Shown: positions 35,200-46,886 of the stretch, piece after piece
How the letters are laid out: the number at the start of each line of letters is the position of its first letter
Numbering within the stretch: position 1 is the stretch's first letter
NCBI GenBank assembly: GCA_031308135.1
Contig: JAHLJT010009436.1
Location: 141,754,303 to 141,818,302 of the forward strand
DNA: 64,000 bases
Source: Acheta domesticus
Taxonomy: Eukaryota; Arthropoda; Insecta; Orthoptera; Gryllidae
Direction of reading: 5' to 3'
Notes under the pieces: generated by a model
Seen by the model: only the letters and a program-made list of their open reading frames with translations
Database searches by the model: none
Told to the model about the DNA's origin: nothing
Translations under genes and position numbers: made by a program

Positions 35200-35278
35200 C
35201 ATATCTGCCGCTCACTATGAGGGCAGCTCGCGCGAACATACGCCGCAGGAGAGGCCAAAGCCCGGGAGCGCTACCGCC

Positions 35279-36172
35279 CAGTTTCCCACACTGACACGCA
35301 ACACTCACCGTGCTGGGTACTCAGATCGACTGGAAATTTTACCAGTTTGTTCAGCACCTTTCAAAACACATATGTGTACATTTTTAAGTGCTATGAAGCA
35401 TTGTAAGTAGTGTTTTTGCGACTCCGTTACTCACACCCCACGCCGCCGCTATCAGCTTATCTGTCGGCAGGATCTTGCCTTGAAGGGCATGTTGAGTAAC
35501 CAGGACGGTTGTTCACATTGCAGGGTCTGAAGGACGATGACGAGAACACATGCATGAGTAATTAAAGTGCAACCATTGAATGCATATTGACATTATTATA
35601 TATGCACTAATTATTTATATATACATGTGAACATTTTGTGTGTGATCCATAAGTGAAATTTATTATTTTTATGTAGTTATTATTTATTTTTTCTCGTTAC
35701 ATCTGCGTATTTTTTATTTATTTACTGTTTACGAAGTTTGTGCATTTATAAATGTGTGTATATAAATAATTCGTTCATATAAATAATAATGTCAGTAAAC
35801 ATTCAATGGATGCATTTTAATTACTCATGCATGTGTTCTCGTCATGGTCCTTCTGAACATGCAATGTGAACAACCGTCCTGGTCACTCAACATGTTCTCT
35901 GAGGCAAGATCCTGCCGACAGATAAGCTGATAGCAGCGGCGCGGGCTGTGAGTAACGGCCGCAGGGCCAGAGGCAGGCAGCGATTTCCGAAATATCACAG
36001 GCGGTAAGGTCATGAAAGGAATGAATACTAATTGTCGCGAAAACTACTTGCAGTGCTTCATAGCATTTAAAAATTTGCACATATGTGTTTTGAAAGGTGC
36101 TGAACAAGCTGGCAAAATTTCATATCGATCTGAATATCCAGCTCGGTGAGTGTTGGGTGTGAGGGAACTGTT
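35279..36172. repeat. ~0.9-kb foldback (long inverted repeat)
   Basis: The left arm (35279 to about 35600) and the right arm (about 35790-36172) are inverted copies. For example 'gcttatctgtcggcagg' matches 'cctgccgacagataagc', and 'cacatatgtgtacattttt' mirrors 'aaaaatttgcacatatgtg'. The central AT-rich part is also partly mirrored. The right arm has about 90 bp (around 35945-36035, including 'aggcaggcagcgatttcc') that are missing or shortened in the left arm. There is no coding region. This is the structure of a foldback element, or of an inverted tandem copy of one MITE. Confidence 0.85.
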
Positions 36173-36589
36173 GTAGTAAAGTGTATTAAAAATGTTTAGT
36201 TAGCGATCAAGTAATAAAGACAATCGTGTCGTAAGATTCACTAAACATGATTTAGTTTCGTTTAGTAAATCATACAATTGAAAATCGTAAGTGAATGAAT
36301 AAAGGGAGTTGTGAGGTTTACTATTCTTGTTTCGTAGATAAAATCATTCAGTGAGATCTATGTTTCAAGTCATCATACTTACTAAACACTGCTTAGTAAA
36401 GCGCACGTTCTCAGAAATATGACCAATTCGAATGGTTATAGAGCTCAAGTAAACTGTGAGAAATCAACTTTGTATATAGGAGGAGTCGCGTAACTTTAGC
36501 ACCTCCTGCAGTTTTTGAACGGTTGAAGTTATTGCAATGCAGTTTTCACGAAAGAGAATGAGGTAATGGGGATCGTAGATACAAGTATT
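36173..36589. other. Spacer, nothing recognised
   Basis: Contains several 'tttagtaa' / 'ttactaaa' words around 36236-36405 in both orientations, a weak inverted or tandem pattern, but no definable element. Confidence 0.4.
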
Positions 36590-36710
36590 TACAAGGTATG
36601 TCCAAAAAGTCATGAAATACATTTTGTTAAAAAACAATTATTGGCGATACAAGCACAAAGCTTTAAAATTCTTCAAAGTAGTCACAATTAGCATCTACAC
36701 AGTCAGAAGA
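36590..36710 (-). mobile_element. Possible mariner-type end remnant
   Basis: The phrase 'aaggtatgtccaaaaagtca' followed by 'cttcaaagtagtcac' and 'catctacacag' resembles the terminal and near-terminal wording of mariner-like elements. Only about 120 bp remain and no transposase frame is visible. Low confidence. Confidence 0.35.
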
Positions 36711-36946
36711 CATGAAAGGTACAAGAGATCGCCTTCGGTTTCTATTGCCAGCTTACACGTAGATATATAGAACCTATGATAGGTTCTCATAGGTCAGAAG
36801 ACATGAAAGGTACTAGAGTTCGCCTTCGGTTTCTATTGCCAGCTTACACGTAGATATATAGAACCTATGATAGGTTCTCATAGGTCAGAAGACATGAAAG
36901 GGACTAGAGTTCGCCTTCGGTGTCTATTGCCAGTTTACTCGTAGAA
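36702..36946. repeat. 91-bp tandem repeat, 2.7 copies
   Basis: 'gtcagaagacatgaaagg' recurs at 36702, 36793 and 36884, exactly 91 bp apart. The copies are nearly identical. Each full unit includes a palindrome, gaacctat-g-ataggttc. The high identity points to a recent duplication. Confidence 0.95.
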
Positions 36947-37639
36947 GCCGCTACCGACGAGTGTGCCTTCTGGGTACTCGTGTTTAGCACGCGTCTTGCT
37001 GCACGTGCTTGGCACGTAACGCACTGTGAACGTAATCTCGGGTGTCAACGCAGAGCAAGAGCAGCATGTTTAAGCCTTGCGTACTACGCCATATGGCTTC
37101 GGCGGCGGAGGCCGTCAAACTGAAGCTACCGCTGTCAAGGCCCTCTCAATTTTTTTGGATATACTGTCAAAACCAAATCGCGACGGAATAATGCTTGGCT
37201 TCGTATTATACGCGCACGTTTCCTTGAGCCCAAGAATAGCAACCCCCACTCGTTTAATAACATTAGTTGTATTAATAATAAATGTTAGTGACGAGCGTTG
37301 TTGACAAAATCTAATTACCAGAAATGTTTGCTTCCTCATAACATATACTATTTTGCATCAAATACCAGCTATATATTGGATATAATAGTCCTGTTGTGGA
37401 AAAAGCTCACTCGTCTCGCATCTAGCAATGAGGGCTGAAGAAAACCTGCGCAGATAATATATAAATGATAACTTACGACTAGAGAGTGAGGTAAAATTAC
37501 TATTTTTTATTTTTAAGGATATCTTATAAATAACAAAGGAAGTTCGTATCAAAGTGTGAATGTATGTGCTGTAAGCCAAAAATAAATTTATTTTCTCGGC
37601 GTATTTTCGTGAGTATTATCTGCAAAATGTTCACTTTTT
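36947..37639. other. Spacer, nothing recognised
   Basis: About 0.7 kb; the first 190 bp are moderately GC-rich ('ggcggcggaggccg' near 37090). No exon or repeat could be supported. Confidence 0.45.
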
Positions 37640-39173
37640 ATTTTTTCGTATACGTACGTATATACGGAGTAATATACGTAGTATAGGGAAAGTTTTTCTG
37701 CAGAAAAAACTCGTTGCCGGTCCATGATAACGAAAAAGTGGATAAATCCAGTCGCTAAATTAAGAAAAAAATCCCTTAACACGTGATGTAGCCAGAATCA
37801 CTGTTTCCTGGGTTCTTGATACCTAAAAATCAATTGAAAACAAAACGTCCGTCCGTCCGTCCGTTTGTCTGTCCGTCTGTGAACATCTAAACCACTGGTA
37901 GGATATTTTTCAAATTGAACAAACCCCCTGTCCATCTGACCTTTGAGATTTTAAAATACTTTCTTCAAAATTTGCGGGTACTTTACATGAAGCCCTACAA
38001 GCCTATTCAACATTTTCTCCAAAAGGCTCCAAATTTTTTCTTTAAATTTCTTGTAAGAATAGAGTAAAATACACTTATTAAAGTGGCATAGGTCTGATTT
38101 TCACGGTTAATTCTGAATTTTCGAAAATTGGAAAAGTTTGAATTTTATTTGGGGCGTCTTCCTCCAACTACAAAATTGCAAAGAGAGATTTTTTCCTTCA
38201 AATACAATTTGTTCTCCACAGTGAGTTCTTTCTTTTAAGGTCATGTACATTTTTTGAAAATTTTAGTAGTTTTTGGAACATATTGCGTGTAATATTTGCA
38301 ATTTAAAGAAATACAAAAACAAGATTTTCTCAAAAACAGCTCCAAAATATTTTCTTTAAACTTTTGGTAAAGACAATGCCTAATCTACTCTATGAGATGA
38401 CATAAACGCCATTTTGCTATATTCTTTTGATTTTTCAAAAATTGCAAAAATATAATTTTTTTGACTTGTCTCTCACGTCGTAAATATTTACATTATCGGC
38501 GATTTGTTCACATTATTATATTAATAAGAACATGTGCTTCAAATAATATCAAGACTTTTTTGTGAAAACTAGCTCGAAATTCCGCATTTTCAAAAACGCT
38601 CGAACTCCATTTTCTCATAAATGGCTCCAAATTTTTTCTTCAAAATTTTGGAACGAATAGTGCTAATTGCACTCTTTAATATGACGGAAAGTTTATTTTT
38701 AGGTATATTTTTCTTTTTTCAAAAATTACACAAATGCAATTTTCTTGAAAGATCTTTCACATCTTTAATATGCACATTACCAGCAATTTGTAAACATTAT
38801 TATATTTGTGAGTGCAAGTGCTTCAAATTATTTCAAATAAAGTTTTTAGAAAACTCAAAAATTTTCTGTAAAAAAGAGCTTAAATTTTGCATTTTTGGTA
38901 GCGGCTAAAAGCCATTTTCTTAAAAACGACTCCAAATTTTAAAAAAATTGCCATTTAGGACGAAGTTTAACTGCTCTTTAATATTCTAAAATTAATATTT
39001 CCGTTCTACCATTAGGAAGCCGAAAAAATAATAAAATGTCAAAAAAATGTACTTTGGGCGGCGATAGTTTGCAGCTGTCAAGAAGGAGTATGTGGCAATT
39101 CCGAATAGCTAGCTCAGACCCAAAGAAATAGAAAACTAAAATTGGAAAGTCTATGCCATTCTGTAGCACCACT
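37640..39173 (-). repeat. Unclassified modular repeat, copy R6 (near complete)
   Basis: Reverse copy with both family ends. It starts with the hairpin (cgtatacgtacgtatatac ... gtatagggaaagtt), then the 'gtccgtccgtccgtccg' block near 37850. Four diverged modules follow, with 'ggctccaaat'-type borders near 38025, 38338, 38623 and 38928 (spacing 285-313 bp). It ends with 'ccattctgtagcaccacta' at 39155-39173. This is the best uninterrupted reference copy in the window. Confidence 0.88.
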
Positions 39174-39954
39174 AATTAGCACTTGTGACGATACTCTAAT
39201 GAGACAATACTCTAATGTTTAGGTAAAACTGTGAAACTGTGAATGCAACATAAATAACAAAACATTTCTTCTGACTGCGTGAGCTTTACTGATCTTAATA
39301 TAACATAGTACTCAGATTATTGGAACGTATATGAATTAAAATTAAAAGGAAGTAACACTGTCTAAAAATAGTGTAAGACACGTTATAAAAATGATTTTAT
39401 TTCGCCCGAAGGATTGACCCCCTCGGCCTATCGGCCTCGTGTCGCAACCTTTCCCACTAGCAAAATGAAATGTCATTTTACCACTCATATCATAAATATC
39501 TATTATTAATTTCTGATTCCGGCCACCCTTTAGTCTAATTCCGCTGCATGGTGACTAGTGTTTTACTAAGATTTTCAATTCTGTAATGTACAACTTATTA
39601 AAGATATCCATAGTTGTGTGTCATTTGGAGATATTTAGTGAAGGTAAGCTAACTGAAGGAATAACCCATTCTTATTTAATTCAAAAGTATTGAGAAAATC
39701 CCGTAAAATAAACAAATTTTAAAAAATATTAGCATTTTTTATGTTAGCCTACAAAGTTAAATGAAACTGGATAAAAATTAATTTATATACGATAAAAAGC
39801 AGAATAGTGAAGATAATATGTGTATGAAATATGTATTAGTTTTCTAATAATATCTGCTTATTTTGTTAGCGTAGATCACACTCCACTAAATATTGTACAC
39901 GACTTTCTTTAGAATATTAAAACACTATTAAATGTTAGTCTACGGTCACAGTGC
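39174..39954. other. AT-rich spacer, nothing recognised
   Basis: Non-coding sequence between two modular repeat copies. Confidence 0.5.
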
Positions 39955-40279
39955 AGTTGAAACGACGCCGAAAAATTTTTAAGTTTTAGCAATTTTGAAA
40001 AAGTCATGGATTTCAACGAAAATGAGACATGCACCATTATCTTAAGCGTCCTTTATTCCAGAAGACAACATTTTATCAAAAATGTTGGAGCCATTTTTTT
40101 TTTGAAAATTTTGAAAATGACCCAGGAACTTCATGTAAAGTACACCCTCCTAAAAAATTAAAACATCGATTTCAAATTTAAGTGGACGCGACATCAGCCA
40201 GATGGATCGAGGAACATTAGTTTGTGTGAAAATTCTATTCACGGTTTAGCCGCTAGCGTTGTTCACAGACGGACAGACG

Positions 40280-42156
40280 CGCGGTGTGACCAGATGGCGG
40301 AAACGTGGCCAAAACCCCAAAAATTAAAATTTACTTTGAGAACTCCCGAACATCCCAGTCGAAAGAGGAATGTTTCGCACATCTGTTGTGAAAGTATGAA
40401 GGATAATCCCTGTACCTGCTATGCGCTGTGGAAGTTTGAAGTTGGACTAAGCGGTCAGTGCTCTTCTAGCGTCAGAGGCGATAGTACGCTGTGGTTTCCA
40501 ATAGTTATAAAAACGTGCAACAAAATTATTTTTTCTGTATTTTTCAATTATGGATGTCCCTGTTGGTGGTAAGTAAAAGAAAAAATATAATAATTTAATA
40601 TGGATTACGATATTTTATTTTTGATGTAGTGTGATACAAAGTCTCACTAGCAAAAAAGTAATATATAACGCAATATAACACCTCCAAATTTATAGACAAT
40701 TTAGCTTGTATAATAATTGTTCAGTTGAAACAAAGTTTGGCTGCGTCTCGCTGCAGATTCGTGTTTTATGAACAATTTCCTATGAGCGTGTATATCTCGT
40801 AACGGCAACCTGCATTACCGAGCGGCAACTTAAAATTAACAAACATTCCACTCACAGCTTCTGTAACCGCAAATATTATATATCGCTGGTGATTATTAAC
40901 ATTAGTCATTACAATATTTCTTATCAATCAATATTACAATATTTCTTTATCATCTTCCGAACATTTATCGCGCGTAAGCGACCAAATGGGGTTTTCTGAA
41001 TAATTTATAAAGAATGCATTCGAGGTGGTGCTAGTACAATTAATTTAGTACGAAATGTTAACAGTCAAAATATAATAATATAGATGATTACCAAATTCAT
41101 TCGAGAATTCCTGAGTTAATATACGCGGTTTTTAATTTTGTGATAAATATTTCCACTTTCCTTGTATGTACCACGCTGTAATCTGCATTAGTAAACTTAA
41201 CGAAGCATATAGCTCACAGGATTTTGCCGTAATAAGGAGAGCGCATAACGTTTGATAACACACATCAATGAATATAGTAATTCAATATGTTATAAATAAA
41301 GCTAAATTTTATTGAAAATGTCTACAGACTGAAGGTATATGAAAAATTCTTTGATGTGCGTGTGTATCACCCTGCGGTACATTGCTTTAGAGAAGTACAT
41401 GAACTGTTTTGTTTAAGACATTTTGTACTAATGAGGGCGCATAACGCTTTATAACTCATATCAACCAATAGAGTAATTCAATACGTTGTAAATAAAACTA
41501 ACTTTTATTGAAAATTGCAGCAGATTGAGGATTTATGAACAATTCTTTATGTGCGTGTGTAAGTCGCTGCGGTACGTTGCGTTAGTGAAATATACGAATT
41601 CTTTTGTTTAAGACACTTTGTACTCATAAGGTGTTCGCATAACGCTTTATAACTCATATCATTGGACAGAGTAATTCACTAAGTTATAAATAAAGCTAAC
41701 GTTTATTGAAAAGTTCTGCAGATTGAGGATTTAGAAACAATTCTTTATGTGCGTGTGGATCTCGCCGCAGAACATCGGATAAGTGAAATGTACAAACTGT
41801 TCTGATCAAGATATTTTATACTAATAAGGAGTGCGCATAACGCTTTATAACTCGTATCAACCAATAGAGTAGTTCAATATGTCATAAATAAAACTAACTT
41901 TTATTGAAAATTGGTGCAGATTGAGGATTTATGAACAATTCTTTATGTGCGTGTGTAAGTCGCGGTACGTTGCGTTAGTGAAATATACGAACTCTTTTGT
42001 TTAAGACACTTTGTACTAATAAGGAATGCGCATAACGCTTTATAACTCATATCATTGGACAGAGAAATTCACTAAGTTATAAATAAAGCTAACGTTTATT
42101 GAAAAGTTCTGCAGATTGAGGTTTTGGCCACGTTTCCGCCATCTGGTCACACCGTG
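40280..42156. mobile_element. 1.88-kb TIR element carrying its own satellite
   Basis: The ends are a perfect 35-bp TIR beginning CGGTGTGACCAGATGGCGGA, one copy at each end in opposite orientation. It sits inside modular repeat copy R7, which continues on both sides; agacg (40275-40279 and 42157-42161) is a possible 5-bp target duplication. No transposase is recognised. The right half is a 197-bp tandem array (41241-42118). A partial unit occurs near the left end (about 40740-40830), so the array arose from sequence already present in the element. The superfamily is undetermined. Confidence 0.82.
41241..42118. repeat. ~197-bp tandem array inside the TIR element, 4.4 units
   Basis: 'gcgcataacg' or its variant begins a unit at 41241, 41437, 41635, 41833 and 42028, giving periods of 196, 198, 198 and 195 bp. 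Units share 'ttataactcatatca', 'aataaa' and 'tttatgtgcgtgtg'. The last unit runs directly into the right TIR. Alternating units resemble one another more closely (1437 with 1833; 1635 with 2028), suggesting a ~395-bp higher-order step. Confidence 0.92.
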
Positions 42157-42351
42157 AGACGGATGGACAGACGTTTTGCCGTTAATCGATTTTTCGGTAT
42201 CAAGAAACCACAAAACATGTCAGAGGAAGTAATTTACTAAATATGGGGATAAAATTTATCCAGTTACCACGGCACGGCAATAAGATTTTTTTCTGACGAA
42301 AATTAGCCGTTTTCCCGCAACATTACAATACCTCATACTGCTTAACCCGAC

Positions 42352-42893
42352 AGAGGTGGCGCGGGGTCTCTTGTGACCCCACATATCTTTGCTTAGCTGC
42401 AGTTGCTTAATTTTGCGAATCAGAAGCTTCACATTTCACATGCCTTTCACCACATTATTTAGCTTTTGTCTGAAAGATTTTCAAAATTTTATATGCAATA
42501 ATTCTATTATAAATATTTGTGGAACCAATACAAGAATCTTAAATTACGTACTTTTTCTAAGTTATGTTGATTGGCTTTGAAGCATTTTCAATAAATTGTT
42601 TGTTATTATGTGAGACAATGTTAGAAAATGAAACTTACTTAATTTTCCGATACCTTTGTCGTTCAGGAAAATGTAAATGGAATCACTACATAAAAAAGAT
42701 AAATGATAATTTTGCCCTTTTATTTGTTTTAATTCCTCAATTGCATGTTTGTTTATAATTTTGCATAAAGTTAATACGACCTTATAAATGATTGATTATT
42801 ATTAAAATAACTAATTTCGAACTTATTTCTTACTAAATATAATTTTATAAAGAAATAACTTAAAGGGGTCAGAAATGACCCCGCGCCACCTCT
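42352..42893. mobile_element. 542-bp MITE, possibly piggyBac-like
   Basis: The TIR begins AGAGGTGGCGCGGGGTC (17 bp perfect), then after five variable bases TGACCCC on both sides. TTAA at 42342-42345 followed by CCC precedes the left end, as in piggyBac elements, but the right side has only a degraded counterpart (acgtaa), so the assignment is tentative. Internal open frames are short and unconvincing. Confidence 0.65.
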
Positions 42894-44224
42894 AACGTAA
42901 CTCCGGCAACCGCCACCTCTCCACGGTTAGGTAGTAGCGAATATGTAAAAGGATCGTGTGAACGAATCCGGCACATCGGACGAAGACGTGCGACATCGCC
43001 TGTTCGAAATGTTCACCGAATCAGGTTCCTCTTTGACAGTCGCCTTACAGACCGATCGGCACAAAAAATTGTGGAAGTCTTGAGTTTAAATGTTACCTGT
43101 TAAATGCTTGTACCTCTACGGAAGTAGAAGTCACTTCCTTTACTGCCCCCCTCCCCAAACAACTGCGTGTCTCAACCGTCCATATTTAATCTACTGGATC
43201 CCCCCAATAATTTGGTGCTAATGACGCCCAATGGAAAAAGTAAGACATGTAAGTTCCAAAATGAGGCAAGATCCGTAGAAAAAGAGAATATCAGTATTCT
43301 CATGTATCAGTATATCAGTATCATGTTTTATTCTTCCTCAAGCGTTGATTCTTGTCAATTATAGCTGTTACAGCAATATTGATTCTTTCTTCATGTTGTG
43401 CGACAGCTGTGTTTTGTGACGAAAGGAAAAGATGTAACAATATACATTCTTATTATAAGCCATTTCATGTTTCATCTTTCTTAACTGTTCCCTAAGGTGA
43501 ACGGTAAGTACTAAGGAATCCTGCAGCACATACTGTACAACAAAAACAGAAAGTGAAGGGGACATTAATTTATTTCCACGACACTTTCTTAAAGAAAACG
43601 CACGGGTCATTAAATGTATCAAATATATTGCTTTTCAATCCTATATTAACTCATACTAACCATATCTATTCACCATACACATTTTCCTGCGTAATTTTTG
43701 ATAAGGTAAACCATCACACTTGCCAACAACATGCGACACGAAGTGGAATAAGTAAAAGCCTCTGAGCTAAAAAATAGGAGATATGCTTTGTAAACTTCAG
43801 CTCCAGCAGATGATACTGTTAAAGCACTCTACCACACCCTTTGGTTTGATCTTGATTTCGACCGAAGATGATTCTCTTTGGAATTTTTATAAATCGTGGA
43901 AATGTTGGCGGTTTTGCTGATCTCACTGATAAGGATGTCGCTCTGAAGGGACTGTTAAGTTTAAGCAGAATAAGGTAGAAATATTCTAATAAACAAAATG
44001 CCTTATTTACTCGCAAATAAGTTAATTTCAGATTGAAATTTTAGGGCCCAAGAAAATTAATTGCGAGAGAGTAATACATGTATGTTTAAAAAAAGTAGCT
44101 TGAAATAAAGATCGGAATAATTAATAATTGACAGTCCGATAAAGTGGTACCTAATTGTTAATTTATTAATCTACAACATTTAAGGAACTATAATTTCAAG
44201 AAATGTTTTTAGTTTTATTCTTAC
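42894..44224. other. Spacer, nothing recognised
   Basis: About 1.3 kb. The first 200 bp are of balanced composition ('gaagacgtgcgacatcgcc'), the rest AT-rich. Open frames exist but lack splice borders or known domains. Confidence 0.45.

Positions 44225-44264
<40 letters not shown>
44225..44264. repeat. (ATT)n microsatellite
   Basis: About 13 perfect TTA/ATT units, immediately upstream of the candidate exon at 44309. Confidence 0.97.
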
Positions 44265-44268
<4 letters not shown>

Positions 44269-44308
44269 TTTAGGGGCACTGTAATGTCTTACAATGCAAT
44301 TATTTTAG

Positions 44309-44630
44309 GATGAAACTGAGAGAGCAGTCAGGGAACGAGAAGTTATACGTATGGTTGAAGGAATGGGAAAATTAACAGGTAAGGAATCTGAAATTTACAG
44401 CAGATACGGAGCTAAAGTGATTACGCTATTGTAATGTTACCAAACGACGATACTGACTGGATTTAGTATTTTGTTTCACACGTGTCCTATATATGAATAA
44501 ATAACATGATAACTTTTATTTAACTAATAACTAGCAAGATACTGTTTGCTACCATTATATTTTGATTCCAGAATCTGCTGGAGAAACAGATTTATTCTGC
44601 TGGGTTGTTCTCGTAGCCCATGCGATGTAG
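44309..44630 (+). CDS. Candidate two-exon C-terminal coding fragment, unknown protein
   Basis: Exon 44309-44378 has an acceptor (aattattttag) and a donor (CAG|gtaagg). It is open in one frame and begins 'DETERAVREREVIRMVEGMG'. A second acceptor (ttgattccag) at 44570-44571 opens an exon that continues the same frame across the one-base phase. It adds about 19 codons (ESAGETDLFCWVVLVAHAM) to a TAG at 44628-44630. The first part is a charged helix; the second is short and hydrophobic. I do not recognise the protein. Four independent signals agree (two acceptors, one donor, a shared frame), but the fragment is only about 43 codons, so chance cannot be excluded. Any 5' exons would lie upstream of 44309, but none was found. 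Confidence 0.4.
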
Positions 44631-44869
44631 GCAACCCGCCAAACGTACCTGTGTTTGGGCGCTGCGGTTGCGGAACGCATCTCCACCACCATCACCGCAG
44701 CAATCAACTCTTTGCGGTCTCTTGAATAGATACTGTGTGAAGTAATTTTGCTTGCGGGTCAGCCCACGTTTTCGATACGTTCATGGCCAATTTCCATTCA
44801 CCAATTTACTTCTCTTAGTAATTAACTCTCAAAGCGTAGTTAAAGTACTAGAATAAAGAGTTTAAAAAA

Positions 44870-45320
44870 AGCATTGCAAAGAAAATCGGACATGCTCCAT
44901 TTTTATAAGTATTATTTGCAAAAAGCACAATATTGAAAAGATTTTAATCTAGGTAAAAGTTTAAATAAAACATTTGGGTAGCTATTTTTTGAGAACATTT
45001 TAAAAGGTTTTAGAGACTTCATGAAAAGTATAGCCCCCAAAATTATGAAAAATACGTATCCGTATTTAAAATTTAAGCGTCCTCAACGGCAAACATATCA
45101 ATCGGGGAATATCAAATTCGGTGAAAATCCTGGGTACGGTTTAGGCCTTAGCGTTCACAAACAGACGTTTTTCTAAAACTTCTTTTTGTTTTCAAAGACG
45201 TGGATTCTGTCTACATAATAAATGGTGAAAGTAATTTACTACACATAGGAGCGAGAAAAATACCTTATTCGTCTTCAGACGCTTCTGCAAAAATGCACTA
45301 CTCACTGCAGTATTACATAA
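44870..45320 (+). repeat. Unclassified modular repeat, degraded fragment R8
   Basis: A forward, strongly diverged copy recognised from 'ggtttaggccttagcgttcac', 'caaacagacgtttttc' and the tail 'gtaatttact' to 'attacataacttc'. It lacks clean ends. Confidence 0.6.
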
Positions 45321-46059
45321 CTTCAACATTTAACATTTTATACTACTTTCAGTCCTGTATCCATTCAACAACCCGTCAAGAAGTTGACCAATGGGAGGGT
45401 AGGTCAGGGAGAGGCGAAAACGATGACGAGAGCAAGTGCGAATGAGACTATGCTCCGTTCAACTAACTAGTGCTACGGGAATGGTATCCTATGTGTGTGG
45501 TGTAATCGTGTTCAAAGACCATTAAATCGGCTTGGGTAGTTGACGACATCAACTGATGTCTCTGCAATGCCGGTGACCGGAGGGTCCTAAAGTTTGAGTC
45601 ACGACGACGGACAAATTCGACAAATTCGACATTTTTGAAGCAGTATGGCGGCTACCTAGAGACGCCACAACAGTATGGAGTGGCCATAATCGGCAAACCG
45701 CAAAAAGAGCTATGAGCTCGTAATCAGAGCGGGCATAAAAATGATACTTTCAATTCAGAATGGCGGACAGTTCGAGACGCCGCGCTTCCGTATGGCATAC
45801 AACTCCTTCACACATTAGCAATCTAACGAACAATGTACAACTAGAATTAGCTGTGTACTCATTCCCCAATGGCCAATTTTTTCGACATATTTAAAAAATT
45901 GCGCAGCGCAACGCCGACACCTACAGGCCGCCATACTTGTGTTTCCTTGTTCCTCATAACACTGGATAACTTCTCAAAAAGTTTTAGATTTTGAGCTTGA
46001 CACGCCACTTGCTGGCTCCCGGTCTATTACTTTCCCTCCGGCGAGAAAGTCGAATTTTT
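45321..46059. other. Spacer with degraded repeat, nothing firm
   Basis: Includes 'tatggcggctacctagagacgcc' near 45645 and a similar phrase ('atggcggacagttcgagacgcc') near 45760, suggesting an old duplicated element. No coding frame is supported. Confidence 0.4.
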
Positions 46060-46886
46060 ATCTCTTCTAATCTCTAATAATATAGAGATTTTTCCTTCAA
46101 ATAAAACTTATTCTCCAAAGCTCGTTCTTTCTTTAAGGCCTTGTAGTTTTTTTTGCAACTTTTAATAGTTTTCGTGCAATATTGCGTGCAACATGTGCAA
46201 TTTTAAAAAATTACGAAAACAAGATTTTCTCAAAAACGGGACCAAATTTTTTCTTTAAACTTTTGGTACGGATAGCGCCTATTGTGTTCTATGAGATGAC
46301 ATAAAGGTCATGTTGCTCTATTCTTTTGTTTTTTCAAAAATTACAAAAATGATTTTTTTTACTTGTATATCACGTCGTTAATATTTACATTAGCGGCGAT
46401 TTGTTCACATGATTATATTTACGAGTATATGTACTTTAAATAATGTCATACAAAGTGTTTCGAGAACTCAACCGTTTTCTGTGAAAACTAGCTCAAAATT
46501 CCTCATTTTCAGAAACGCTCAAACGCCTTTTTCTCAAAAATGTCTGCAAATTTTTTCTTCAAACGTTTCGAACGGAGAGTAACAAAGTTTTTTGTGAAAA
46601 ATAGCTTCAAATTTCGCATTTTTAGTAGCGCTTAAACGCCATTTTCTTAAAAATGGCTCCAAATTGCCAATAATGTCGAGTTTTTAGTGTCATTTAATAT
46701 TCAAAAATTAATATTTCATTCTACCACTAGGAAAGAGAAAAATTAAGAAAATATTTTAAAAAATGTAGTGCGGGCAGCGGTTGACGGCAGCTGGCAAGAG
46801 TATGTGGCATGTATGAATAGCTAGCCGAGACCCAATAGAAAACTAATACGGGAAAGTCTGTGCCATTCTGTAGCACCACTATTTTC
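46060..46886 (-). repeat. Unclassified modular repeat, copy R9
   Basis: Reverse copy without the hairpin end. Modules carry 'ggaccaaattttttc' and 'ggctccaaattgcc' borders. It finishes with 'ccattctgtagcaccacta' at about 46863-46882, the same terminal words as copy R6. The Tc1-like remnant begins directly after. Confidence 0.82.

Larger units (their letters stand above)
39955..42345 (+). repeat. Unclassified modular repeat, copy R7, split by a TIR element
   Basis: A forward copy whose 5' modules are missing. It runs 39955-40279, is interrupted by the element at 40280-42156, and resumes at about 42157 with the family block 'gatggacagacgttttgcc' and 'ccacggcacggcaataag'. It stops inside the hairpin region at 42345, where the next MITE begins. 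Confidence 0.82.

Noticed and set aside
36702..36946. CRISPR-like array
   Set aside because: The units are direct 91-bp duplications without unique spacers, and this is an animal nuclear sequence.
40222..40572. 116-codon open frame across the left TIR of the satellite-bearing element
   Set aside because: It starts in the modular repeat and runs through the transposon end, so it crosses an insertion boundary and cannot be an original gene.
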